Positions 1-9,198 of a DNA stretch of 64,000 nt are shown piece after piece. The DNA comes from an uncultured Pelagibacteraceae bacterium (GTDB lineage: Bacteria > Pseudomonadota > Alphaproteobacteria > Pelagibacterales > Pelagibacteraceae): positions 62,001 to 126,000 of the forward strand of contig CACHJZ010000001.1 of NCBI GenBank assembly GCA_902580275.1, written 5' to 3'. The notes under the pieces are model-generated. The model was not told the DNA's origin and ran no database searches. It worked only from the letters and a program-made list of their open reading frames with translations. Every line of letters starts with the position of its first letter. Within the stretch, counting starts at the first letter, position 1. The translations under genes were made by a program, and so were the position numbers.

Positions 1-708
1 TTTTGAGTAAGAATTTAATCCTGGATGAACCCATGGAAGATGATAACTTTCGCAATAGTTTTCAATTGCAAATTTCCAATTGCATTTCGCATTTAATTTG
101 AAATATCCAAAATCATTTGAGTGATGAATTAGTTCTCGGTCTTTTATTGGCCAAAATTTTTCCCACCTATCGCTTAAGGGTTTTATATATTCTTCAAAAG
201 ACATTTCATTTTGATTAATGTTTATCATTATTAAATCTAACCAAATATAAGATCTAATTTCTTTTAGATTACTTTTTGATTTATCAAAACATTCTGCAGA
301 ATGTTTATTCATACCACCAATGTGAGGTGTTGCCATTAATTTTCCATCAAGACTATATGACCAAGAATGATAAGGGCATCGAATAAGGCTATTAATTTTT
401 CCACTTTTAGAAACCAGTTTCACTCCTCTATGACTACAAACATTGTGAAAAACTTTAATTTTATTCTGTTTATTTCTTAAAATTAAAATAGGCATTCCAA
501 GAATATCTATTGGTTTTACATCTCCAATTTCAGGTATAGAGCTTGCAACTCCTGCTACAATCCATTTATCTTCAAAAAGTTTTTTTCTCTCAATTAAAGT
601 ATAATCTTTGCTCGTGTAGCATTCGTTTGGTAATCCATGAGCTTTTTCAATCGAGTTATTTACAACATCTAGTTTTTTTTTGTCTATAATATTATAAATT
701 TCAGACAT
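1..708 (-). CDS. Rieske [2Fe-2S] aromatic-ring-hydroxylating-type oxygenase alpha subunit, C-terminus cut by window edge
   Basis: Own translation of the minus strand from ATG at 708: MSEIYNIIDKKKLDVVNN...HNVCSHRGVKLVSKSGKINSLIRCPYHSWSYSLDGKL; CxH...CxxH Rieske motif. Not in the ORF track because it runs off the edge. Confidence 0.85.
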   Translation of the reverse strand, partial: MSEIYNIIDKKKLDVVNNSIEKAHGLPNECYTSKDYTLIERKKLFEDKWIVAGVASSIPEIGDVKPIDILGMPILILRNKQNKIKVFHNVCSHRGVKLVSKSGKINSLIRCPYHSWSYSLDGKLMATPHIGGMNKHSAECFDKSKSNLKEIRSYIWLDLIMININQNEMSFEEYIKPLSDRWEKFWPIKDRELIHHSNDFGYFKLNAKCNWKFAIENYCESYHLPWVHPGLNSYSK

Positions 709-711
709 AAC

Positions 712-1341
712 TTATTTTATCACTTCATATAACCCAAGCCAAGCATTCACATCTTTGCTTGCAATATAGTCAGATTTAAAAAATTCAATTTCTTTCCATT
801 TATTTTCATTGTTTAATTGTTCAATTTTTTTATCAAAGCCATACTCTTCGTGTATTCCTTCGTTTATTGTAAAACATATATGTCCTTTATTTTTAGTGAT
901 TCTTATAAATTCGTCTAAAGCAGGAGGTTTAACGTGTCCAAATGTAAAAGTCCCAACACACATTACGGCATCAAAAGTATCATTTTCTTCGTCGATAGGT
1001 TTATTTAAATCGACTTGATCAAGTTTTTTGTAAAGTTGGTCAGGTACCAAATCTAAGAGTTTTTTTGAAAGATCTGCACCATAAAAATTATGATACCCAA
1101 ATTTTTTTAATTCAACACCAACTAATCCTGTGCCACATCCAGCATCATAAATTTTAGCATCCTTGTTTTTTTGATATTTAATAAATGTTTCAGTAGTTTC
1201 TTTTGGACCAGTATAGTTCCAATCAAGCATGTCTTTATCATATTTATTTTCTTGTCCCCAATCGTCATAATACTTCATTACCTCATCGGTTTTTTTTAAT
1301 TTATAAATTGGTATTTTGTTTCCTACGTCTTTTTGTGCCAT
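712..1341 (-). CDS. class I SAM-dependent methyltransferase
   Basis: ORF; IYDAGCGTGLVGVELKKFGY SAM-binding motif I; operonic with neighbours. Confidence 0.8.
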   Translation of the reverse strand: MAQKDVGNKIPIYKLKKTDEVMKYYDDWGQENKYDKDMLDWNYTGPKETTETFIKYQKNKDAKIYDAGCGTGLVGVELKKFGYHNFYGADLSKKLLDLVPDQLYKKLDQVDLNKPIDEENDTFDAVMCVGTFTFGHVKPPALDEFIRITKNKGHICFTINEGIHEEYGFDKKIEQLNNENKWKEIEFFKSDYIASKDVNAWLGLYEVIK

Positions 1342-3746
1342 CAGCTTCTCATTTTTTGTCCTGTTGGATCATAAAGCGGTGATTTTATTACTGAAGAGTT
1401 AAACAAATCTCCATTTATTTCCACTTGAATTCCTTTTTCCGAATTTATTTCTCGGCTATCAAGATATGAAAACGCAACACTTTTATTTGTAAAATGTGCA
1501 AAACCTCCAGAAGTTACGTATCCAATAGCTTTTCCATTTTTGAGTACTGCTTCATTATTTGTTACGTCAATATCATTTGTCTCTACAATTAATGGTGTAA
1601 GTTTATTTTTACTTTCATCTTTTTTTGCAAAATTTTTTCCCACAAAATCTTTATCCCAATCAATGAATGTATCTAATCCTGTCTCTTTTGCAGTAAAGTC
1701 TGGTCTATAATCAAGCGTCCAAGCACCCCAATTTTTTTCAAGACGCATAGACATTAAAGCTCTTAAACCAAAGGGTTGAATGTTAAATTCTTTACCAGCT
1801 TCCATTAATTCTTCGTACAATTTAATTTGATAATGTGGCGCTGTATAAATTTCATATCCCAGCTCACCAGTAAAAGATAATCTATTTACAATTGCTGGTA
1901 CTCCACCAACAAACATTTTCCTAGAGTCTCTAAATTTTAAATTTTTATTTGATACATCTTCTCTTACAATTTTTTGAAAAACTTCTCTGGATTTAGGTCC
2001 CGATATTGCTAAACCATGAAAATCATCTGATCGATTTTTATAATTTACTTTAAATTTATTTAAATGACTTTCAAACCACCTTCTATGCATTTCTTGAGCT
2101 GCTCCAGATCCAAAAACCATAAATTTATTTTCATCAATACATGACACGGTAAGGTCGCCATAAAGTTTTCCTCTGTAAGTAAGCATTGGGGTAAGAGAAA
2201 TTCTTCCTGGTTTAGGAATTTTACCAGCCATAATATAGTTTAAAAAATTTCTAGCATCAGGTCCTTCAAATTCGTGTTTTGAAAAATTTGCAAGTTCCAT
2301 CACACCTACATTTTCTCTAACATTTATAACTTCTTTTGATACGTAATTATGAGATCTTGATCTTTTTATAGTTGGCTCTTCAAAGGCATCTTCTTTATTT
2401 TTTGCAAACCATAAAACGCTCTCTAAACCAAATCCATCACCCATAACTGCTCCTTGATTTACAAAACGATCGTATAACGCAGTTGTTTTTTGTTTTCTTC
2501 CCTTGGGTAAAGTTTCATTTGGAAATGTCATTATAAATCGTCTTTCATAATTTTCTGATGATTTAATAGTTCCATACTGTGGAGTGGCATATTCACCAAA
2601 CCTTGCTACATCCATTGCCCAAACATCAATGGACGGTTCTCCATCTATAATCCATTCAGCAATACATTTTCCAACACCGCCGCCCTGACAAAAACCAGCC
2701 ATAACACCAACTGCAACCCAATAATTTTTCATACCAGGAACTGGACCAATAAGTGGACTGCCATCAGGACCAAAAGTGAAAGGTCCATTAACAATGTTTT
2801 TTATTCCAGCTTTTTCTAATGCTGGCATTCTTTCAAATCCTATTGCTAACCTGTCTTGAATATTATCTAGCTTTGGTTCTAACAATTCATGTCCAAAATT
2901 CATTGGAGTTCCATTTATTTTCCATGGAGTTGACTTAGGTTCATAAGTACCAAGCAACATTCCTTTACCTTCTTGTCTAAAATAAATATTTCCCTCAAAG
3001 TCTGTACCAATTGGTAATCTTTGATCTCCCATCGCTTCAATTTCCGGAATACTTTCAGTTATTAAATAATGATGTTCCATTGGTTGAACTGGAAGATCTA
3101 CTCCAGAAAGATTTCCTACTTCTCTAGCCCATAGACCACCTGCATTGATAACAATTTCTGCATTGATATTTCCTTTGTCTGTAAATACATCCCAAGAACC
3201 ATCTGGTTTTTGTTTAGTATCTTTTACGACAGTGTGAGTATAATATTTTCCACCATGAACTTTAGCAGCTTTTGCAAATGCATATGTCACTCCTGAAGGG
3301 TCAACTTCACCATCAATAGGATCCCACAAAGCTAACAAATACCTTTTAGGATCAATTAAAGGATGTTTTTTCTTTACTTCATCAAGAGAAATAAATTCTT
3401 GGTCTAGACCCATATATCTTGCTTTTGATCTTTCCCTCTTTAAATATTCAGCCCAAACCTCATTGGATGCTAAATAAAAACCTCCACTTGGTTTAAAACC
3501 AACAGAATGACCAGACTCTTTTTCTATCTCTTTATAAAGACCAATTGTATAGGCCATCATTCTAGAAATATTTGGATCAGATGAAATTACGTGAACATTG
3601 CCAGCAGCATGCCAAGAAGAACCAGAAGTAAGTTCATTTCTCTCAAGTAAAATACAATCTTTTAAACCAAATTTAGATAAATGATAAAGAATTGAACAAC
3701 CTACTACACCACCACCGATAATGACTACTTTTGCATGATTTTCCAT
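1341..3746 (-). CDS. FAD-dependent dehydrogenase with C-terminal GcvT folate domain (dimethylglycine/sarcosine dehydrogenase family)
   Basis: 801 aa; N-terminal VVIIGGGVVGCSILYHL dinucleotide motif, DAO domain, C-terminal GcvT-like region (SFTGELGYEIYTAPHYQIKLYEELMEAGKEFNIQPFGLRALMSMRLEK). Confidence 0.85.
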   Translation of the reverse strand: MENHAKVVIIGGGVVGCSILYHLSKFGLKDCILLERNELTSGSSWHAAGNVHVISSDPNISRMMAYTIGLYKEIEKESGHSVGFKPSGGFYLASNEVWAEYLKRERSKARYMGLDQEFISLDEVKKKHPLIDPKRYLLALWDPIDGEVDPSGVTYAFAKAAKVHGGKYYTHTVVKDTKQKPDGSWDVFTDKGNINAEIVINAGGLWAREVGNLSGVDLPVQPMEHHYLITESIPEIEAMGDQRLPIGTDFEGNIYFRQEGKGMLLGTYEPKSTPWKINGTPMNFGHELLEPKLDNIQDRLAIGFERMPALEKAGIKNIVNGPFTFGPDGSPLIGPVPGMKNYWVAVGVMAGFCQGGGVGKCIAEWIIDGEPSIDVWAMDVARFGEYATPQYGTIKSSENYERRFIMTFPNETLPKGRKQKTTALYDRFVNQGAVMGDGFGLESVLWFAKNKEDAFEEPTIKRSRSHNYVSKEVINVRENVGVMELANFSKHEFEGPDARNFLNYIMAGKIPKPGRISLTPMLTYRGKLYGDLTVSCIDENKFMVFGSGAAQEMHRRWFESHLNKFKVNYKNRSDDFHGLAISGPKSREVFQKIVREDVSNKNLKFRDSRKMFVGGVPAIVNRLSFTGELGYEIYTAPHYQIKLYEELMEAGKEFNIQPFGLRALMSMRLEKNWGAWTLDYRPDFTAKETGLDTFIDWDKDFVGKNFAKKDESKNKLTPLIVETNDIDVTNNEAVLKNGKAIGYVTSGGFAHFTNKSVAFSYLDSREINSEKGIQVEINGDLFNSSVIKSPLYDPTGQKMRS

Positions 3747-3747
3747 T

Positions 3748-4788
3748 TTAATATTTTATTTCTTTGTTTACTTTCTTCAATGTCTTGTCTGTCCCATGGT
3801 GAAAATGCTTGCTCATATCTGGCATATACTTCATAGCAATCGGTTTTTTTCCAACTGCAACTGCCATCTCTCTAACATGATGAGCTTCTGCTCCACAACA
3901 TATACCAATTAAATTAATTTTTTTCTCAAGACATTCCTTGGCGAATTCTGCCATTTCAAATCTATTACAAAATAAATTATCTAAAGCTACGGGAAACGCA
4001 TTTCCTCCTGGGATACAATCACATCCGTGATCAGTTTGATTTAAAAATCCAGGCTCTTCTTCCGTTGTTCTATATGGAACAGGTAAACCTGCGACATGGC
4101 ATGAAACTTTTTTTCTAACTTCTTTTAAAAGTTTCATTGTCATTTTAGGACCTCTATAACAATTTAAACCAACAACATCTGCACCAAGATCTTCTATTAT
4201 TTTACATGCATCTTCAGCTGTGTAACCGTCTCTTGTTAAATCTCCTCTAGGTATCGCATAATTAGCTACAGCTATTAAACCTTCATCCTTAATTGCTTTT
4301 AATGCTATCTTCATTTCATCTACCCAATTGATAGTTTCCGCAACAATAAAATCAACACCTGCCTCTTTTGCCCAAAGCACTTGTTCCTCATACATCTTTT
4401 GACATTCTTTAAATGAGTTTTTATCCTTTGGATCAAAAATATTTGTATTTGCAACATCTCCACAAACCATCAAATCCAAATCTTTAAATTCATTTGCAGC
4501 ATCTTTTGCGATTTTAAGTGCGTTTTTTTGCATTTGTTCAAGCAGATGTTCTTTTCCAATAATTCTTAATTTTTCTCTATGTCCGTAATAAGTGAAAGCT
4601 TGAACAATATCAGAACCTGCTCTTATAAATTCTCTGTGTAACTGACTCACTACATCAGGATGCTCTAGCACTACTTCAGGTACAAATGGGCCGGCAGATA
4701 AATACCCTCTTCTTTCCATTGCAAATAAATACCCTTCTGCAAATATGACAGGACCTTCATCTAATCTTGATAATAAGTTTTTTTTCAT
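3748..4788 (-). CDS. bhmt: betaine-homocysteine S-methyltransferase (homocysteine S-methyltransferase family)
   Basis: 346 aa; VGLNCYRGP, LIGICCGAEAHHVREMA zinc-site cysteines typical of the family; operonic with the dehydrogenase. Confidence 0.8.
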   Translation of the reverse strand: MKKNLLSRLDEGPVIFAEGYLFAMERRGYLSAGPFVPEVVLEHPDVVSQLHREFIRAGSDIVQAFTYYGHREKLRIIGKEHLLEQMQKNALKIAKDAANEFKDLDLMVCGDVANTNIFDPKDKNSFKECQKMYEEQVLWAKEAGVDFIVAETINWVDEMKIALKAIKDEGLIAVANYAIPRGDLTRDGYTAEDACKIIEDLGADVVGLNCYRGPKMTMKLLKEVRKKVSCHVAGLPVPYRTTEEEPGFLNQTDHGCDCIPGGNAFPVALDNLFCNRFEMAEFAKECLEKKINLIGICCGAEAHHVREMAVAVGKKPIAMKYMPDMSKHFHHGTDKTLKKVNKEIKY

Positions 4789-5057
4789 TTTCTTCCTTTA
4801 AAAGTTAATTTTTTATTTGAGGAAAGTTTTTAATAACTGTCTCTTATAATTGATTGTTGAAAAACAGTTTTGCAATTTAAATTAAATTTAAAACCAAAAA
4901 TATTTTTGTATGAGACAAATTTCATAATTTTAAAAATATCAAAATACAAAATCTAAGTAAAAGCAATTTTTAATTACAACTCATAGTTGTTACTGGTTTG
5001 CTTTTTTTCTTATATATGTTCTAATTACTTTTTAAATTTAAAAAACGGAGATAATAA

Positions 5058-6068
5058 ATGAAAATAAAAAGAATAATTCTTTCTTTACTTGTTGCATTTG
5101 GCTTAACTTCTTTTAGTGGAATAGCTAACGCTGCATGTGGAAAGATTTCTATTGCTAATATGAACTGGGCATCAGCTAATTTTATGGCTGAAGTTGATAA
5201 GATTATATTAGAAGAAGGTTATGGTTGTACTGTGGAACTAGTTCCAGGAGCAACTATGCCAACGTTTACATCAATGCAAGAAAAAGGCGAGCCAGATGTT
5301 GCACCAGAGTTTTGGGCAAACGCTGCGATCATTGCTTTAAATAAAGCTGTTGATGAAGGAAAATTACACTCAATAAATAAAGCGCCTATTACAGGACTTG
5401 GTGAAGGTTGGTGGGTACTTCCACACACTTTGAAAAAACATCCAGAGTTAACAACTGCTGATGCTATTTTAAAAAGACCAGATCTTTTTCCACACCCAGA
5501 AGATCCATCAAAAGGTGGATTTCATATTTGTCCTCCAGGATGGAACTGTGAATTAAGTAACAGAAACCATTTTAGAGCATGGGAAATGGAGAAAAAAGGT
5601 TGGAAGATAGTTGAAACTGGTTCAGCTGCAGGATTAGATGGTTCAATTGCTAAAGCTGCAGAAAGAGGAGAAAACTGGTTTGGTTACTACTGGTCTCCAA
5701 CATCTTTAGTTGGAAAGTATGATCTTCAAGCTGTAGATATGGGTGAGTTTGCCGGTAAAGATAATTGGGATAATTGTCTAGCAAAACCTGAACAAGAATG
5801 TGCTAATCCTAAGAAATCTTCATGGGTAAAATCTGAAGTATTCACAGTCGTTACTGACAACTACAAAAAAACTGCTGGAAAAGATGGTATGAATTATCTT
5901 AAGAAAAGAGTTTATCCAGGTACAGCAATGAATGGTATGTTAGTATGGATGGCAGAAAACCAAGCAGAAGGTGCTGATGCTGCAATTGAATTCCTAAAAA
6001 CACAAGAAAGTGTTTGGACTAAGTGGGTTTCAAGCGGTGCTGCAAAAAAAATCAAAAAAGCACTTTAA
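5058..6068 (+). CDS. glycine betaine/proline-type ABC transporter substrate-binding protein (OpuAC family)
   Basis: 336 aa, signal peptide, OpuAC-type sequence with many Trp residues (NMNWASANFMAEVDKIILEEGYGCTVELVPGATMPTF). Confidence 0.85.
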   Translation: MKIKRIILSLLVAFGLTSFSGIANAACGKISIANMNWASANFMAEVDKIILEEGYGCTVELVPGATMPTFTSMQEKGEPDVAPEFWANAAIIALNKAVDEGKLHSINKAPITGLGEGWWVLPHTLKKHPELTTADAILKRPDLFPHPEDPSKGGFHICPPGWNCELSNRNHFRAWEMEKKGWKIVETGSAAGLDGSIAKAAERGENWFGYYWSPTSLVGKYDLQAVDMGEFAGKDNWDNCLAKPEQECANPKKSSWVKSEVFTVVTDNYKKTAGKDGMNYLKKRVYPGTAMNGMLVWMAENQAEGADAAIEFLKTQESVWTKWVSSGAAKKIKKAL

Positions 6069-6084
6069 TTAATAGTTAAAATTG

Positions 6085-6114
6085 TCTGAACCCGTTATAA
6101 TTAACGGGTTCAGA
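6085..6114 (+). terminator. intercistronic hairpin (attenuator/partial terminator) between binding protein and permease genes
   Basis: Perfect 12-bp stem TCTGAACCCGTT-ataatt-AACGGGTTCAGA 17 nt after the SBP stop; followed by A/T-rich tract. Confidence 0.65.
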
Positions 6115-6129
6115 AATAAAAAAATTTTT

Positions 6130-7014
6130 ATGGATTTCTTTAATAAAATTCCCGAAATGGATAGAGACGCTTTAAGAGAATTAAAGAAGGGAATTGATTT
6201 AAGTTTTAAAGAATTTTCAAGAGAGTATGGTGACTCTATAGAGGGTTTTTTCGATCCTCTTTTACATTTTTTAATATGGTTAGAAAAACTATTAGTAAGT
6301 AGTCCATGGCCATTAGTAATAGGAGTGTTTGGACTTTTAGCCTGGATAGGTTCAAGAAGTATTAAATTAGTAATTGGAACAATGGTTTGTTTCGTGATTA
6401 TTGGTTACTTTGGTATGTGGAAAAATTGTATGGCTACAGTTGCTATAATTTCTGTATCAACTCTAGTTTGTATTGTTGTTGGCATTCCTATAGGTGTTTT
6501 GATGTCAAAATCTAACAGGGCTGAAAAAGCAATTTTACCAGTTTTAGATATGATGCAAACAATTCCAAGCTTTGTTTATTTGATCCCTATTATAATGTTA
6601 CTGGGTATTGGAAAAGTACCTGGTTTATTGGCAGTTTGTATATATGCAATTCCTCCAATAGTAAGACTTACAAATTTAGGTATTCGTGAAGTTGACAAAG
6701 AAACACTTGAGGCCAGTGAAGCTTTTGGTGCTACACCATTCCAAAAACTAAGGTCAGTACAAATCCCATTATCTCTACCTACAATATTTGCAGGCATAAA
6801 CCAGACTATAATGATGGCATTAGCAATGGTTGTTATAGCTTCGATGATAGGTGTTAAAGGGCTAGGAATTCCAATTCTTCAATCAATTTCAAATCAATAT
6901 TTAGCCCTTGGAATGATGAATGGACTTGCAATTGTGGCCTTGGCCATAATTTTTGATAGAGTTACCCAGCAGTACGGTCAGAGGATCCAAAAGCATAGAG
7001 GTCAAAAAAAATAA
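6130..7014 (+). CDS. glycine betaine/proline-type ABC transporter permease (ProW/OpuAB family)
   Basis: ORF track starts at TTG 6082, but ATG 6130 avoids the hairpin. Transmembrane protein with binding-protein-dependent permease motif (EASEAFGATPFQKLRSVQIPLSLPTIFAGINQTIMMAL). Confidence 0.85.
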   Translation: MDFFNKIPEMDRDALRELKKGIDLSFKEFSREYGDSIEGFFDPLLHFLIWLEKLLVSSPWPLVIGVFGLLAWIGSRSIKLVIGTMVCFVIIGYFGMWKNCMATVAIISVSTLVCIVVGIPIGVLMSKSNRAEKAILPVLDMMQTIPSFVYLIPIIMLLGIGKVPGLLAVCIYAIPPIVRLTNLGIREVDKETLEASEAFGATPFQKLRSVQIPLSLPTIFAGINQTIMMALAMVVIASMIGVKGLGIPILQSISNQYLALGMMNGLAIVALAIIFDRVTQQYGQRIQKHRGQKK

Positions 7015-7078
7015 CCTGTTTCAATTTGATCTGAAATTTTTATAGACAGTTTTTCCAAAAATTAATAAATATCTTCTG

Positions 7079-7807
7079 ATGAACTTTTCTTTAGAAATTG
7101 GACCAAAAACAGACCTTTCCACTCTTCCTACCCTTAAGGATGTTTATATCACAATGCTTCCAGGAGGTGATTATAAAGAGACTGCGGAACAAGCTGTTAA
7201 ATTAGTTCAAAATGGTTTTAATCCAATTCCACATTTCCCGGCACGATCTATTGAAAGCGAAACACAACTAAAAGATTATATTTCTATATGTAAAGACGGG
7301 GGTGTGAAACAAGCTCTTATTATTGGAGGAAGCAGAGAACCTGTTGGTAAATTTGATAGCTCGATACAACTTTTGGAGACAGGTTATTTTGAACAAATGA
7401 AGATAGGAATTGCTGGACATCCAGAGGGGAGTCCTGATATATCGGATTCTAAATTGGAAAAAGCAATGGAAGATAAAAAGCCTTACGCTGATTATATAGT
7501 CACCCAATGGTTACTAGATCCTCAGCCTATAATTGACTTTATATCCAAGCAGTCAGTACCAGTTCATGTTGGAATTACTGGACCACTTAAAATCACTAGC
7601 TTAATTAAATTTGCTAATATTGTAGGTGCTAAAAATTCCATTAACTTTCTAAAATCTAATTTTAGTAAGGCATTAGATTTGATGAAACCTAAAGACCCTA
7701 ATGAATTAATTGGGAAATTAAAAATGCATACCGATTTTTTTCACATTTATACATTCGGCGGCTTGAAGGAAACTAACAAGTGGTTGAAGGAGAATGAATA
7801 TGTCTAA
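7079..7807 (+). CDS. methylenetetrahydrofolate reductase-like protein
   Basis: 242 aa; MetF-like pattern FSLEIGPKT, FNPIPHFPARSI, ALIIGGSREPVG, IGIAGHPEGSPD; shorter than canonical MetF. Confidence 0.75.
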   Translation: MNFSLEIGPKTDLSTLPTLKDVYITMLPGGDYKETAEQAVKLVQNGFNPIPHFPARSIESETQLKDYISICKDGGVKQALIIGGSREPVGKFDSSIQLLETGYFEQMKIGIAGHPEGSPDISDSKLEKAMEDKKPYADYIVTQWLLDPQPIIDFISKQSVPVHVGITGPLKITSLIKFANIVGAKNSINFLKSNFSKALDLMKPKDPNELIGKLKMHTDFFHIYTFGGLKETNKWLKENEYV

Positions 7808-9155
7808 AGAGTTTGATTATTCAAAAATGAAACATGTAACGTCTGTGAACCAAACAGACAGACATGTGCCTTATAATTTAAGGCAAAGTGGACCAACAAA
7901 AGTTGAATTGTTAATTTCAACAAGGGTAAGAAAATCACCTTATTGGCATTTATCAATGAGAGCAGGATGCTGGAGAGCAACTGTATACAATCGTATTTAC
8001 CATCCAAGAGGTTATGTTAAAGGCAAAAATGGTGCGATGGTTGAATATAAATCAATTAAAAATGATGTAACGATGTGGAATGTTGCAGTTGAAAGACAAA
8101 TTAGAGTTAAAGGCAAAGACGCTGAAAAATTTGTTAATTATGTAATTACTAGAGATGCAACAAAAATATCACCAATGAGAGCAAGATACGTTATTCTTTG
8201 TAACTATAAAGGTGGTGTTTTAAATGATCCAATATTATTAAGAGTAGCTAAAGATGAATTTTGGTTTAGTTTATCAGACAGTGATATTGGACTTTACTTG
8301 CAAGGGGTAAATGCAAATAAAAAATTTAAATGTGAAATTGATGAAATAGATGCGTGTCCTGTACAAATACAAGGTCCAAAATCTAAAGCACTAATGAAAG
8401 ATTTAATCGGTAAACAAGTTGATTTAGATAATATGCCTTACTATGGCTTAGCAAAAGCTAAGGTTGGTGGAAGAGATTGTGTTATTTCACAATCTGGTTT
8501 TTCAGGTGAGGCTGGATATGAAATTTATTTAAGGAATGCTACAAAATATGCAGATGATATGTGGAATGCAGTTTTGAAAGCAGGAAAAAAACATAAATTA
8601 AGAGTTATTGCTCCTGCTCACCACAGAAGAATACAGGCTGGGATTTTATCTTGGGGTCAAGACTTAGATCACGAACACAATCCGTTTCAATGTAATCTTG
8701 GTTACCAAGTATCATTATCAGGAAAAGGTGAATGGAAGAAAAAAGCTAATTATGTTGGTAAGGCTGCTTTGGAAAAAATGAAAAAACAATTAAAAGCAGG
8801 AAAAAAACCTTACAAACTTCAATTAGTTGGAATGGAAATGGGCGGAAAACCAATAACAGAATATGCTCCTGACTTTTGGTTAATTTCAAAACCAAGTGGC
8901 GGTAAACCTGTAGGATTTATTACTTCGCCTTGGTATCATCCAGAAAAGGGAATGAATATCGCAATGGGATATGTCCCATACGATGGTACAAAAAACCCGA
9001 ATGGTTTTCCAAAAGGTAAAGTTGGAACTAAATATAAAGTTCATTTACCAAGAAAATATTCCACAAAACCTGGTAAACCTGTTGATGCTGTAGTAGTTGA
9101 TATTCCATTTACTGAGTCATACCACGCAAATACAAGAGAAGTGGTAAAAGGTTAA
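7794..9155 (+). CDS. GcvT/DmdA-like tetrahydrofolate-dependent demethylase or aminomethyltransferase family protein
   Basis: 453 aa; folate-binding GcvT pattern (VWNVAVERQI-like N-term, QGPKSKALMKDL, SGFSGEAGYEIYLRNA); overlaps the MetF-like gene by 14 nt. Confidence 0.75.
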   Translation: MNMSKEFDYSKMKHVTSVNQTDRHVPYNLRQSGPTKVELLISTRVRKSPYWHLSMRAGCWRATVYNRIYHPRGYVKGKNGAMVEYKSIKNDVTMWNVAVERQIRVKGKDAEKFVNYVITRDATKISPMRARYVILCNYKGGVLNDPILLRVAKDEFWFSLSDSDIGLYLQGVNANKKFKCEIDEIDACPVQIQGPKSKALMKDLIGKQVDLDNMPYYGLAKAKVGGRDCVISQSGFSGEAGYEIYLRNATKYADDMWNAVLKAGKKHKLRVIAPAHHRRIQAGILSWGQDLDHEHNPFQCNLGYQVSLSGKGEWKKKANYVGKAALEKMKKQLKAGKKPYKLQLVGMEMGGKPITEYAPDFWLISKPSGGKPVGFITSPWYHPEKGMNIAMGYVPYDGTKNPNGFPKGKVGTKYKVHLPRKYSTKPGKPVDAVVVDIPFTESYHANTREVVKG

Positions 9156-9165
9156 TTCAATATTC

Positions 9166-9189
9166 GAGGAGCGGAGTAATTCGCTCCTC
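9166..9189 (+). terminator. hairpin downstream of GcvT-like gene
   Basis: GAGGAGCG-gagtaatt-CGCTCCTC 8-bp stem followed by AT-rich sequence. Confidence 0.55.
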
Positions 9190-9198
9190 ATTATAATT

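Noticed and set aside
4976-4990. ACAAC-TCATA-GTTGT hairpin upstream of the OpuAC gene
   Set aside because: Only a 5-bp stem, no T tract, and too short to separate from chance in an AT-rich promoter region.
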